Below, piece by piece: positions 16,198 through 23,688 of a stretch of 64,000 nucleotides of DNA. The stretch comes from Pseudoflavonifractor_A sp022772585. GTDB taxonomy: Bacteria > Bacillota > Clostridia > Oscillospirales > Oscillospiraceae. The notes below the pieces were generated by a model, which made no database searches, was not told where the DNA came from, and saw only the letters and a program-made list of their open reading frames with translations. Numbering within the stretch: position 1 is the stretch's first letter; the number at the start of each line of letters is the position of its first letter. The position numbers and the translations under genes were made by a program. The stretch lies in NCBI RefSeq assembly GCF_052065415.1, contig NZ_JBQHUB010000005.1:62001-126000 (forward strand). The letters run 5' to 3'.

Positions 16198-16506
16198 TCA
16201 GACCATATAATCAGACAGACCCTCCGACGTATCATCGAATGACTTCGCAGTTTTTTCCGCTTTCTCGAACCGAGCCTTGATCTGTTCGTCTAAGATGGCG
16301 TGCATAACCGGGATCAGCTCCAGATCTTCTTCTTTTATATCAAGTGTTGCAATATCACGCTTTTCTCCGCATTGTGGGAAATTAACAAGCCATGTTCCGT
16401 CAATCGTAAGCGGATTACAGATCCACCCCTGCATCCCTTCGTGTACTCCTTCTTTGGCATATTTTTCTTTTTCGATGATAACTTCAACGCAGTCCATTTC
16501 TTTCAT
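16198..16506 (-). CDS. Putative immunity-type protein, 102 aa
   Basis: The start MKEMDCVEVIIEKEKYAKEG is preceded by GGAGGT at seven bases; an ATG five codons upstream overlaps that ribosome site and is not used. The middle, GVHEGMQGWICNP..DGTWLVNFP.CGEKRDIATLDIKEEDLELI, reads like a small SH3-like beta barrel and resembles cognate immunity proteins of polymorphic-toxin loci from memory. In support, the 5' end abuts the reading frame of a toxin-like C-terminal remnant (stop codon two bases before this ATG). Lower GC than the flanking chromosome. The assignment as immunity protein is inference. Confidence 0.6.
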   Translation of the reverse strand: MKEMDCVEVIIEKEKYAKEGVHEGMQGWICNPLTIDGTWLVNFPQCGEKRDIATLDIKEEDLELIPVMHAILDEQIKARFEKAEKTAKSFDDTSEGLSDYMV

Positions 16507-16507
16507 A

Positions 16508-16640
16508 TTATTTACCTCCATAAGGCGTATTCAATTTTAATTTTCCGTTTGGCTCAACCATCCATCCGCTAATAAAAGTAGCGATCTCGTTCGTATCTTT
16601 CCTGGGAATTTCAATTATGATGACTTTCGTACAAGAATCG
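16508..16640 (-). pseudogene. C-terminal remnant of a toxin-like gene
   Basis: In the minus frame ending at 16,508, about 40 codons read as ordinary protein (KVIIIEIPRKDTNEIATF and GWMVEPNGKLKLNTPYGGK) and stop two bases before the immunity start. There is an in-frame stop (ATGAATGTGCTATAA) about 20 bp upstream of the fragment and no start codon with a ribosome site. The tail resembles the end of CdiA/polymorphic toxin domains that are followed directly by their immunity gene. Only this tail survives; the rest up to repeat B is non-coding. Confidence 0.5.
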
Positions 16641-16770
16641 CTCCTGTACTGCGTTTATAGCACATTCATTTCGTCTCCTCTTCCAGTAGTAAGAACAGAG
16701 GTTCTTCTACAAGCAGGGAGAAATAGGCCCAAAGTTGTACGCTTTCGTACACCAAACTTAACACAGAAGA

Positions 16771-16805
16771 TTAAAAAACGGTGAGTCCTTTAAGGACTCA
16801 CCGTT
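16771..16805 (-). terminator. Terminator after the DUF4417 gene (inside repeat B)
   Basis: Minus strand: stem ACGGTGAGTCCTT with its perfect 13-bp complement around one base, then TTTTTT. Confidence 0.87.
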
Positions 16806-16882
16806 GGTCCAAGTGTCATTAAAGGATCTGAAGAAATCCAGTAAAATCAATGGTTCGCAGGCAGCAAGCAAGAGGTTTTATC
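16773..16882. repeat. Direct repeat B (~110 bp), starting at the DUF4417 gene stop
   Basis: Second copy of the unit at 16,087-16,195. On the coding strand it begins immediately after the TGA of the DUF4417 gene and ends in a terminator hairpin, in the same arrangement as copy A. Confidence 0.85.
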
Positions 16883-18235
16883 TCAAATATTCCGGTGCAG
16901 AACTGTTACTTGGGTAATAACATCCCGCAAACGATCTTCCCCCACCTGATAGTTCAGAACATCATCGGGTGTATCACAAATTTTCTCCTGTTCTCCATTT
17001 GTAAGAGCAATGCAGTACTTATCTCCGTAAAAACAGACGCCATATTGCAGACCCTTCCAGACAAAGACAGGCTCTCCACCGCGAATAATACATTCTTTGA
17101 AATTTGATATGGTTTTGAAGTGATTCTCTTCATCGGAATTAAAAGTATATTTCATGACAGCACCTCTAAAAGCCTTAAACTCTGGTGCGCCATCGGGATA
17201 TTCATCGCGCCAGTAATTCGTATGTGGCTTTTCAAAATTAGGGACACCTTTTCTGGGAGATTCCCAATTGATTTTATGGTCGTGTGGGTTGGAGTGAAAT
17301 TTGGGATTGGGGTTTGTAGTATGGTGCCTTTCCGCAACTGCTCTACCATCATTTCCAATTTTCGTCTCAACCTTTGACCCATCCTTGGCATAGGTGACTT
17401 TGATTTCTCCGGGTTTTCCAATCAAACGGTAGTCCTCGGGCTTGGATGGTTTCCACTCTCCGCCGTATGCGCTGCCGCCTCCTTTACCGATCAGGTACGG
17501 CTCCATTATATCACAAGGTTTTGGGTAAGCACCGCCAATTTTGAAAGATTCTAAGTCTTCTTTCTGAAATCTCCGCTCATAGCTCATGTATTTCCACGAA
17601 CTGCGCTCGTAATCCACGTACACGATGTCTCCCTGCATTTCAGGGAAAGGCGTATTGTAGCAGATGATCTTCTCCGGCTCAATACGCCGCAGCATTTCAT
17701 TGTAGCCGGCCATGAACCATTCTTTCTGGTCGCGGCGGTTATCATGCTCAGATGCCATATAAGTGGAAACGGCAACGATGCTGCCTTTTTCGATTCCCTC
17801 AAAACAGAAATCAAAGGTGGATTCATCGCCCCAGTTTACCGTGGGGATGACACGGATTCCTTTGGACGCCCAGTAGGCGCCGCACCAGCGGTTGCGGAAC
17901 ACGTTGTAAAGCTGCATAACGGGCGCCATTTCCAGATACATACTGAAATCAGGGGAAAGTGCCGCCCGATAACGGGAAAGCTTCTCGATGTCATTGTCGG
18001 GGTTCTTCCAAACCCGCTCGAAACGGTAGTCGTACAGGAAGAAATGCACCATGCGGTCGAGGTGGTTTTGATCCTCCAGATGGGTTTTATCAAACCCAAT
18101 TAGAAGGAGATCATCGAAGTCACCTGGTTTTTCCTGAAACTTTGGAATGATGGGAATTTGTAGTTTCCCCTTGCCGGGAAATTGATTGCGGAGCAGGGAC
18201 TGGCTGGTGCGGTAGTTGTAGTTCTCTTCGGTCAT
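16883..18235 (-). CDS. DUF4417-domain protein with His-rich C-terminal region
   Basis: A 450-residue protein. Residues about 35-235 (FDDLLLIGFDKTHLED..., DFSMYLEMAPVMQLYN, WCGAYWASKGIRVIPTVNWGDE, AVSTYMASEH) match the DUF4417 family seen in phage-like loci. After a Gly-rich linker (KGGGSAYGGEWKP) comes a segment rich in His (AERHHTTNPNPKFHSNPHDHKINW), which looks like a metal-binding or nuclease-type motif, then a small beta domain ending CDTPDDVLNYQVGEDRLRDVIT. AGGAGG precedes the ATG at 18,235. The layout (carrier domain, linker, variable end, repeat at the stop codon, orphan toxin tail and immunity gene downstream) suggests a polymorphic effector; this is inference. Lower GC than neighbours. 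Confidence 0.7.
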   Translation of the reverse strand: MTEENYNYRTSQSLLRNQFPGKGKLQIPIIPKFQEKPGDFDDLLLIGFDKTHLEDQNHLDRMVHFFLYDYRFERVWKNPDNDIEKLSRYRAALSPDFSMYLEMAPVMQLYNVFRNRWCGAYWASKGIRVIPTVNWGDESTFDFCFEGIEKGSIVAVSTYMASEHDNRRDQKEWFMAGYNEMLRRIEPEKIICYNTPFPEMQGDIVYVDYERSSWKYMSYERRFQKEDLESFKIGGAYPKPCDIMEPYLIGKGGGSAYGGEWKPSKPEDYRLIGKPGEIKVTYAKDGSKVETKIGNDGRAVAERHHTTNPNPKFHSNPHDHKINWESPRKGVPNFEKPHTNYWRDEYPDGAPEFKAFRGAVMKYTFNSDEENHFKTISNFKECIIRGGEPVFVWKGLQYGVCFYGDKYCIALTNGEQEKICDTPDDVLNYQVGEDRLRDVITQVTVLHRNI

Positions 18236-18299
18236 ATGGAACCTCCTATGCATAGTAAGGAACAAGTCCTCCTATATATCGGCTCCAAAACAGAGAAAA

Positions 18300-18317
18300 T
18301 TGCACGTTTCCGTGCAA
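18300..18317. promoter_or_regulatory. 18-bp inverted repeat upstream of the DUF4417 gene
   Basis: TTGCACG, TTTC, CGTGCAA: a perfect 7-bp inverted repeat 65 bp before the DUF4417 start, in the only upstream interval; operator candidate. Apart from this, the hairpins at 18,352-18,386 and 18,520-18,563 and a weak inverted repeat near 18,443-18,474, the 327-bp gap 18,236-18,562 shows no gene. Confidence 0.4.
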
Positions 18318-18351
18318 CAAAACCAAAAAAATTTTGAAAATCAGCAATATA

Positions 18352-18386
18352 AACAAAAAAACAAGAGAGTTCTTTGTAGAACTCTC
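18352..18386 (-). terminator. Second terminator downstream of tRNA-Pro
   Basis: Minus strand: GAGAGTTCT, loop ACAA, AGAACTCTC, then TTGTTTTTTT. It separates the tRNA side from the DUF4417 gene. Confidence 0.82.
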
Positions 18387-18519
18387 CTGTGTCAGGTGAC
18401 TTCAATCCGGATATTTTCGTTTCGTCCCAGGTCAAAAACCGACCGCGAATCCAGCGGAGCGAATCGCGGTTCGGAAGCGGGGAGCAGCAGAATGAGCGCA
18501 CGATGAGTTTTTAATGCGA

Positions 18520-18563
18520 AGCAAAAAAACTCGTCGCAAGCGATATGACGCTTGCGACGAGTT
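18520..18563 (-). terminator. tRNA-Pro terminator
   Basis: Minus strand: a 15-bp stem AACTCGTCGCAAGCG with its complement, then TTTTTTT. The stem starts on the last A of the encoded CCA end. Confidence 0.92.
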
Positions 18564-18639
18564 GGTCGGAGTGGCGGGATTCGAACCCGCGGCCTCTTGG
18601 ACCCGAACCAAGCGCGATACCAAGCTTCGCCACACCCCG
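18563..18639 (-). tRNA. tRNA-Pro (anticodon CGG)
   Basis: 77-nt cloverleaf on the minus strand: acceptor CGGGGTG pairs with CACTCCG (one G-T), anticodon stem CTTGG/CCAAG with loop TTCGGGT giving anticodon CGG, T arm GCGGGTTCGAATCCCGC, encoded CCA end. A near-consensus promoter lies 15 bp upstream and a long terminator abuts the 3' end. The lower-GC DUF4417 region lies directly downstream. Confidence 0.97.
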
Positions 18640-18654
18640 GAAACGTACTTGTAA

Positions 18655-18683
18655 AGTATACTCGCAATTACTTCGCTTGTCAA
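18655..18683 (-). promoter_or_regulatory. Promoter of tRNA-Pro
   Basis: Minus strand: TTGACA, 17 bp, TATACT. Confidence 0.85.
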
Positions 18684-18715
18684 GCGCTTTCGCATGTTAT
18701 TGGCAATTCCTGTAA

Positions 18716-18753
18716 CAGGTCCGCCCACATCTATACTGACGTGGGCGGACCTG
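18716..18753 (-). terminator. Hairpin after the REC/HD-GYP/GGDEF gene
   Basis: A perfect 13-bp stem CAGGTCCGCCCAC with its complement around 12 nt, three bases beyond the stop region. The T tract is poor (TTACAGG), so termination may be weak. Confidence 0.6.
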
Positions 18754-18758
18754 CTGTA

Positions 18759-20846
18759 TCAGTTGGTTTGCTCCGAAGTCAGATCCGCATAGAAGCTCAC
18801 CCTGCCCCGCCCGCTGCGTTTGGAGTGATAGAGCGCCTGATCCGCTTTGCGCAGCAGATCGTCGAACTCCACACCGTCCCTGGGATAAAAGGCCACACCG
18901 ATACTTCCGCTGACCTCCAGGGGCTGATCACACTGGTCGATGCGGATGCTCTGACTGCACAGCTGCCCCAGCTTGCTTTGGGTAAAGACCGGGTCCCCCA
19001 TGTTCTTCATGACCACCAGGAACTCATCCCCGCCGAACCGGGAGACGATGTCATCCGGGCGGAACAGGCCGCGCACATTTCGTCCAAACCGGATCAGGAT
19101 CTGGTCGCCGGCCTCATGTCCTAAGGTATCGTTGAGGTCCTTGAAGTGGTCGATATCCATAAAGGCCACCGTGAGCGGCACCGCTCCATCCCGCCCCTCC
19201 CGCAGCAGTTCTTCAAAGAGGACGTGGGCCCCCGCCCGGTTGCACAGCTGGGTCAGAGCGTCGGTATTAGCCCGTTTCTGCCACTCGGTGGCCTCGCTTT
19301 TGATCCGGTTGATGTTGGTCAGCCTGCCCACATATCCCAGTTCCCGGGTCCGGTCTCTCCGGTCCAGCAGGAGATGGAGGGTCAGATGGAACCAGGACCG
19401 GCTCCCATCCGGCAGCGGCAGACGCAGATCCATCTCCAGTTCAGGAACGGCCCAGCTCAGGCTCTGCCGCTTCTCCTCCAGCTGTTCATATTCCTCCGGG
19501 AAAAGCATGCGGGGAGAGGAATGATACCTCTCATAATCCTGCATATAGGCGGGGATCTGGAATACCTTGCAGAATTTTTCACTGAATTCCATGGAGTCGA
19601 AGAGGGCGTTGTAAGTAAAGATCATGTCCTCTGAGAGCTCGGCCATGACCCGGTATTTCTCCTGCTCCAGCTCGAAGAGCGTCTGGGCGTCAGTGCTGGC
19701 CTCCTCCCGGCGGGCCGGCCGCACAAGGCCCGGCTCCTTTCCGCCCGCACCGCCGCCGTCCTGCTCTGCCTCCCCTTTCAGCTCCATCAGCAGGCGTGGC
19801 GCCACTCTCCGCAGAGAGGTAAGGATCTTGGGATTGAAAGCGCCGCACTCGCCGTCCAGGATCATGCGGATCGCTTCCTCTGCCTCATAGGCCGGCTTAT
19901 AGACCCGGTTGCTGATCAGCGCCTCATACACGTCGGCAATGGCCACCGCCTGGACCCAGATAGGGATCTCCTCTCCCTTCAGGCCGTCCGGATAACCACG
20001 GCCGTCCCACCGCTCATGGTGGTGGCGGCAGATGTCGTAGCAATAGCTGTGGACATGGTCGCCCTGGGTAAAGCTGATATGGGTCACCAGTTCTCCGCCA
20101 TAGACCGTGTGCGCTTTGATCTGCTCGAATTCCTCACCGGTGAGCCGCCCGTTCTTATTCAGAAGCGCGTCAGGTACCGCGGCCTTGCCGATATCATGCA
20201 TGACGGACAGGTCGGAGATCTGCTTCACCTGCTCCTGATCCAGCCCGTATTCCGGCCAGAACTCCATCACGTCCTCCAGCAGCAGGCGGGTCACCTCCCG
20301 CACCCGGCGCACATGGACCTCGGAGGAGCAGTCCCGGAACTCGATAGCGGCGCTCAGCGTCTCCACGATAGACTTGTTGGTCTGCCGGAGCTGATGCTCC
20401 CGCTCCCGGATGTGGGCGGTCTGCTCCCGGACCACCCGCTCCAATTCGAAGCGGTGGGCGTAGAGCTCTACCACACTGTCCACCCTGCGGCGGACCACCT
20501 CCGGCCGGAAGGGCTTCTCGACCACGTCCATGACGCCCAGCTCATAGGCCATCGCCAGGTTCTCCGTCTTCCCCTCCTCAATGATCAGGAAGACCGGGAT
20601 GCTCTTCAGCCATCCCCTGTCCCCCATGGTGCGCAGCACCTCAAGACCCCCGATCCCGGGCATATCAATGTCCAGCAGGATCAGTGCCAGCCGGGAGAAA
20701 CAGCCCTCGATCAGCTGAAGGGCCTCGTTGCCGTCGGCCGCCTCAATCACCTGATAGGCGGAGCCGAGCAGTCCACGCAGCGTGGACCGGTGATGGGCCT
20801 GGTCGTCCACCACCAAAACCGTCTGTCTGTCCTGCAAAACATTCAC
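18759..20846 (-). CDS. Receiver - HD-GYP - GGDEF cyclic-di-GMP signalling protein
   Basis: A cytoplasmic 695-residue protein with three signalling modules in one chain. Residues about 5-125 are a response-regulator receiver (VLVVDDQ, phospho-Asp in LILLDIDMPG, Lys in VVEKPF). Residues about 165-345 are an HD-GYP phosphodiesterase domain with HDIGKAAVPD and HHERWDGRGYPDGLKG. A PAS-like linker (about 380-520) leads to a GGDEF cyclase domain with FMDIDHFKDLND and SRFGGDEF. All catalytic signatures look intact, so it could both make and break c-di-GMP. Start is uncertain: GTG at 20,846 follows AGGAAGG; TTG at 20,837 follows GGGAG. No histidine kinase is adjacent. Confidence 0.9.
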   Translation of the reverse strand: MNVLQDRQTVLVVDDQAHHRSTLRGLLGSAYQVIEAADGNEALQLIEGCFSRLALILLDIDMPGIGGLEVLRTMGDRGWLKSIPVFLIIEEGKTENLAMAYELGVMDVVEKPFRPEVVRRRVDSVVELYAHRFELERVVREQTAHIREREHQLRQTNKSIVETLSAAIEFRDCSSEVHVRRVREVTRLLLEDVMEFWPEYGLDQEQVKQISDLSVMHDIGKAAVPDALLNKNGRLTGEEFEQIKAHTVYGGELVTHISFTQGDHVHSYCYDICRHHHERWDGRGYPDGLKGEEIPIWVQAVAIADVYEALISNRVYKPAYEAEEAIRMILDGECGAFNPKILTSLRRVAPRLLMELKGEAEQDGGGAGGKEPGLVRPARREEASTDAQTLFELEQEKYRVMAELSEDMIFTYNALFDSMEFSEKFCKVFQIPAYMQDYERYHSSPRMLFPEEYEQLEEKRQSLSWAVPELEMDLRLPLPDGSRSWFHLTLHLLLDRRDRTRELGYVGRLTNINRIKSEATEWQKRANTDALTQLCNRAGAHVLFEELLREGRDGAVPLTVAFMDIDHFKDLNDTLGHEAGDQILIRFGRNVRGLFRPDDIVSRFGGDEFLVVMKNMGDPVFTQSKLGQLCSQSIRIDQCDQPLEVSGSIGVAFYPRDGVEFDDLLRKADQALYHSKRSGRGRVSFYADLTSEQTN

Positions 20847-20989
20847 TCCCTTCCTGTATCCGCTGTTTCCCGGATTTGCGCTCCGTTCTCTCTCGTATAT
20901 ATGGCGCCGCAACAGAGGTTAGTTATCATTATTTTACCTGATTCAGCCAAAATTTGCAAGTCAAATTGCTTCATCGATCACCCGTGATG

Positions 20990-21022
20990 CAAAAGGCGTC
21001 CCCTTTTGCAAAAGGGGACGCC
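20990..21022 (-). terminator. Intrinsic terminator after the radical SAM operon
   Basis: Minus strand: GGCGTCCCCTTTT, GC, AAAAGGGGACGCC, then TTTTGC. Confidence 0.85.
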
Positions 21023-21028
21023 CGGTTC

Positions 21029-21700
21029 CTATATCCAATGATTCCGTTCCTCGTCCAGCACTGCCCGGCGGTGGAAGGAGACAAAATCGGGGGCCGCGTC
21101 AGGACACTCCTGCCGGATGGCCGCCACGATGAGCTCCGGGTTCAGGCCCGGATTCTGGGCCTTCAGGACCAGGTCCAGCGTGACGCTGTCCCGCCGCTCC
21201 TCCACGGTGGCGCTGGCGATGAGGGGGATGAGATCCACTTCGGTAAAGCCGCTTTTGGCCTTTTTGGACTTTTTGCGCATCACCAGGCTCTCCCGGTTCA
21301 GCAGCTCCTGGATGGCAGTATCCGCCCCGAAGGGAGCGCCCGCCTCATACTCCAGGGTCACGATATAATTGACGTAGGCCAGGTCCTTTACCGGCCGCAC
21401 CGCCTCATAGCAGCGGCTCACCGTGATACCGGCGGGGAGTACCGCGTTCATCCGCTCAGGCACCTGCTCCAGAGCCGGGTCCTCCCCCAGGATCTGACAC
21501 TCCAGCACTTCGCAGGCGCTGGAATATCCCACCGACAGCGGCAGCGGAATGGAAACGAAGGCATGGGGATTGAAGCCCTCTGTGTGCTTGATGGGGATGC
21601 CCGCCCGGAGGAAGGCCCGCTGGAAGGTCCGCATCAGGTCCAGATGGGAGATAAATTTGGCAGTATCGCTCTTGGAAAAGGCCAGTCTATGGGTGATCAC
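21029..21700 (-). CDS. DUF2344 radical-SAM-associated protein
   Basis: The 223-residue protein begins MITHRLAFSKSDTAKFISHLDLMRTFQRA and contains KHTEGFNPHAFVSIPLPLSVG, signatures of the DUF2344/TIGR03936 family, which is encoded next to (or fused to) the B12-binding radical SAM protein found here directly upstream. Its role is unknown; the pair often lies close to ribosome and RNA-processing genes. AAGGAGG precedes a GTG start at 21,700, 44 bases after the upstream stop. The same frame is open further upstream but overlaps the radical SAM gene and has no ribosome site. Confidence 0.9.
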   Translation of the reverse strand: MITHRLAFSKSDTAKFISHLDLMRTFQRAFLRAGIPIKHTEGFNPHAFVSIPLPLSVGYSSACEVLECQILGEDPALEQVPERMNAVLPAGITVSRCYEAVRPVKDLAYVNYIVTLEYEAGAPFGADTAIQELLNRESLVMRKKSKKAKSGFTEVDLIPLIASATVEERRDSVTLDLVLKAQNPGLNPELIVAAIRQECPDAAPDFVSFHRRAVLDEERNHWI

Positions 21701-21744
21701 AGGCGCAACGCCTCCTTGGTTGGTTGATTGGCGGACGGCGGGGC

Positions 21745-23586
21745 TCAGATCTCCGCGTCGCACACGCCGCCGGGATACAGCTTGTCTGCGCCGCAGCCCA
21801 TGCACTGCTTCCGGCAGTCGGGGGTGATGACCCCCTTGTAGGCCTGCTCCCGCTCACGCCACAAAAACCGGGTGCTGACCCCCACGGAGGTGGTGCTCCA
21901 GGGCAGGACCTCCTCCCGGTCCCGGGCGCGGTTGGCATAAAACGCCGGATCGATGCCGCACTCGGCAAAGGCCTCCATCCAGCGGCCGTAGTCGAAATAC
22001 TCATCCCAGGTGTCGAACTTGGCGCCCTTGCGCCAGGCGGTCTCCAGCACGTCGGCCAGGCGGCGGTCGCCCCGGGCGAACACGGCCTCCAGCACGCTGG
22101 TCTCCGGGTCGTGCCAGTGGTAGGCGATGGACCGGCCCCGCATATTGTCCCGCAGCAGCTTCACCCGGCGCTCATACTCCTCCCGGCTGATCTGGGGCTC
22201 CCACTGGAAGGCGGTGTGGGGCTTGGGCACGAAGAAGGCGGTGGACACCGTGATCTTCACCCCCCGGCTGCGGTTGGGGGTCACCTCCCGCCAGGTGCGG
22301 TAGACCTTTTCGGCCAGGTCGGCGATGCCCAGCACGTCCTCATCGGTCTCGGTGGGCAGGCCCAGCATGAAGTAGAGCTTCACCGTAGACCAGCCGCCGG
22401 CAAAGGCGGTGCGGCAGAAATTGAGGATATCCTCCTCGGTGACGTTTTTATTGATCACGTCCCGCAGGCGCTGGGTGCCCGCCTCGGGTGCGAAGGTCAG
22501 GCCGCTCTTGCGTCCGTGCTGCAGCCGTTCCATCAGGCTCCAGGAGAAATTGTCCGCCCGGAGGGAGGGCAGGGACAGGTTCACGCCGTTGGGGTCGCAC
22601 CACTCCTGCAGCCCGTCGCACAGGTCCAGCAGGCGGCGGTAGTCGCTGGTGGACAGGGACGAAAGGGTCATCTCCTGATAACCGGAGTTCTTGCAGGCCT
22701 CGATGCCCTGGCGGACCAGCAGCGCCGGGTCCTTGGAGCGGACGGGCCGGTAGGCGTATCCCGCCTGACAGAACCGGCAGCCCCGGATGCAGCCCCGGAA
22801 CACCTCCAGCATCACCCGGTCGTGGACGATCTCGGTGGAAGGCACGATGTTCTTCACCGGGAAGTAGGACCGGTTCAGGTCCTGTACGATGCGCTTGGTC
22901 ACCACGGCAGGGGCGCCGTGGGTGGGGGCAATGGACTTGACCGTCCCGTCGTCGTTGTACGCCACATCGTAAAGGGAGGGAACGTAGAGTCCGGGGATCT
23001 GGGCGGCGGCCACCAGCAGCTCTTCCTTGCTCCAGCACTCCTCCTTGGCCCGGCGGTAGAGCTCGATGAGCTCCACCGTCACGTCCTCCCCCTCGCCCAG
23101 GGAAAAGATATCGATAAAGGGGGCCAGGGGCTCGGCGTTGAAGGCACAGGTGCCGCCGGCGATGACCAGGGGAGCCAGCTCATCCCGGTCCTCGCTGCGC
23201 AGGGCCAGCCCCGCCAGGTCCAGCATGTTGAGCACATTGGTATAGGCCATCTCATAGCCCAGGGAGAAGCCGATGATATCAAAGTCCGCGATGGAATCGC
23301 CGCTCTCCAGACCGTAGAGCGGGATGCTCTCCCGGCGCATCTCCTCCTCCATGTCTCCCCAGGGGGCGAACACCCGCTCGCACCAGACCCCGTCCATCTC
23401 GTTCATCACTCCGTAGAGGATGCGCACGCCCAGGTTGGACATGCCGATCTCATAGGTATCGGGGAAGCACAGGGCCACACGGATATCCACCTGAGCCCGG
23501 TCCTTGACCACCGCATTATATTCGCCGCCGGTATAGCGCGCAGGCTTCTGCACCCGGGGCAGGATATGTTCCAAAGTACGATTCAT
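21745..23586 (-). CDS. B12-binding-domain radical SAM protein (TIGR03960 family)
   Basis: The 613-residue protein starts with the family N-terminus (VQKPARYTGGEYNAVVKD), has a cobalamin-type Rossmann region (ALCFPDTYEIGMSNLGVRIL) and the radical SAM cluster motif RGCIRGCRFCQAG near residue 245 (CxxxCxxC). It ends with extra cysteines, DCRKQCMGCGADKLYPGGVC, typical of this family. It uses S-adenosylmethionine radical chemistry; the substrate is unknown. It forms an operon with DUF2344 and has a promoter at 23,650-23,678 overlapping the 3' end region of the permease gene. Confidence 0.92.
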   Translation of the reverse strand: MNRTLEHILPRVQKPARYTGGEYNAVVKDRAQVDIRVALCFPDTYEIGMSNLGVRILYGVMNEMDGVWCERVFAPWGDMEEEMRRESIPLYGLESGDSIADFDIIGFSLGYEMAYTNVLNMLDLAGLALRSEDRDELAPLVIAGGTCAFNAEPLAPFIDIFSLGEGEDVTVELIELYRRAKEECWSKEELLVAAAQIPGLYVPSLYDVAYNDDGTVKSIAPTHGAPAVVTKRIVQDLNRSYFPVKNIVPSTEIVHDRVMLEVFRGCIRGCRFCQAGYAYRPVRSKDPALLVRQGIEACKNSGYQEMTLSSLSTSDYRRLLDLCDGLQEWCDPNGVNLSLPSLRADNFSWSLMERLQHGRKSGLTFAPEAGTQRLRDVINKNVTEEDILNFCRTAFAGGWSTVKLYFMLGLPTETDEDVLGIADLAEKVYRTWREVTPNRSRGVKITVSTAFFVPKPHTAFQWEPQISREEYERRVKLLRDNMRGRSIAYHWHDPETSVLEAVFARGDRRLADVLETAWRKGAKFDTWDEYFDYGRWMEAFAECGIDPAFYANRARDREEVLPWSTTSVGVSTRFLWREREQAYKGVITPDCRKQCMGCGADKLYPGGVCDAEI

Positions 23587-23649
23587 TCCAGCTACCGTCG
23601 CTTTCTCTCACCAGATCATGGCCTTGACATCACAGAAAGGCAGTATTTT

Positions 23650-23678
23650 ATTTTACCTGTTTCTGTGTCATATTGCAA
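23650..23678 (-). promoter_or_regulatory. Probable promoter of the radical SAM operon
   Basis: Minus strand: TTGCAA, 17 bp, TAAAAT, 65 bp before the start codon. Confidence 0.65.
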
Positions 23679-23688
23679 CCCTGTTCCC

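Noticed and set aside
15998..18562. Search for a duplicated tRNA-Pro 3' end marking the far side of an integrated element
   Set aside because: No copy of the tRNA 3' sequence (GGTTCGAATCCC type) is visible between 15.9 and 16.3 kb and there is no integrase, so no attachment sites are claimed.
18392..18728. Open frames through tRNA-Pro and its downstream region
   Set aside because: They run across the tRNA cloverleaf and terminators, have no ribosome site and read as low-plausibility protein.
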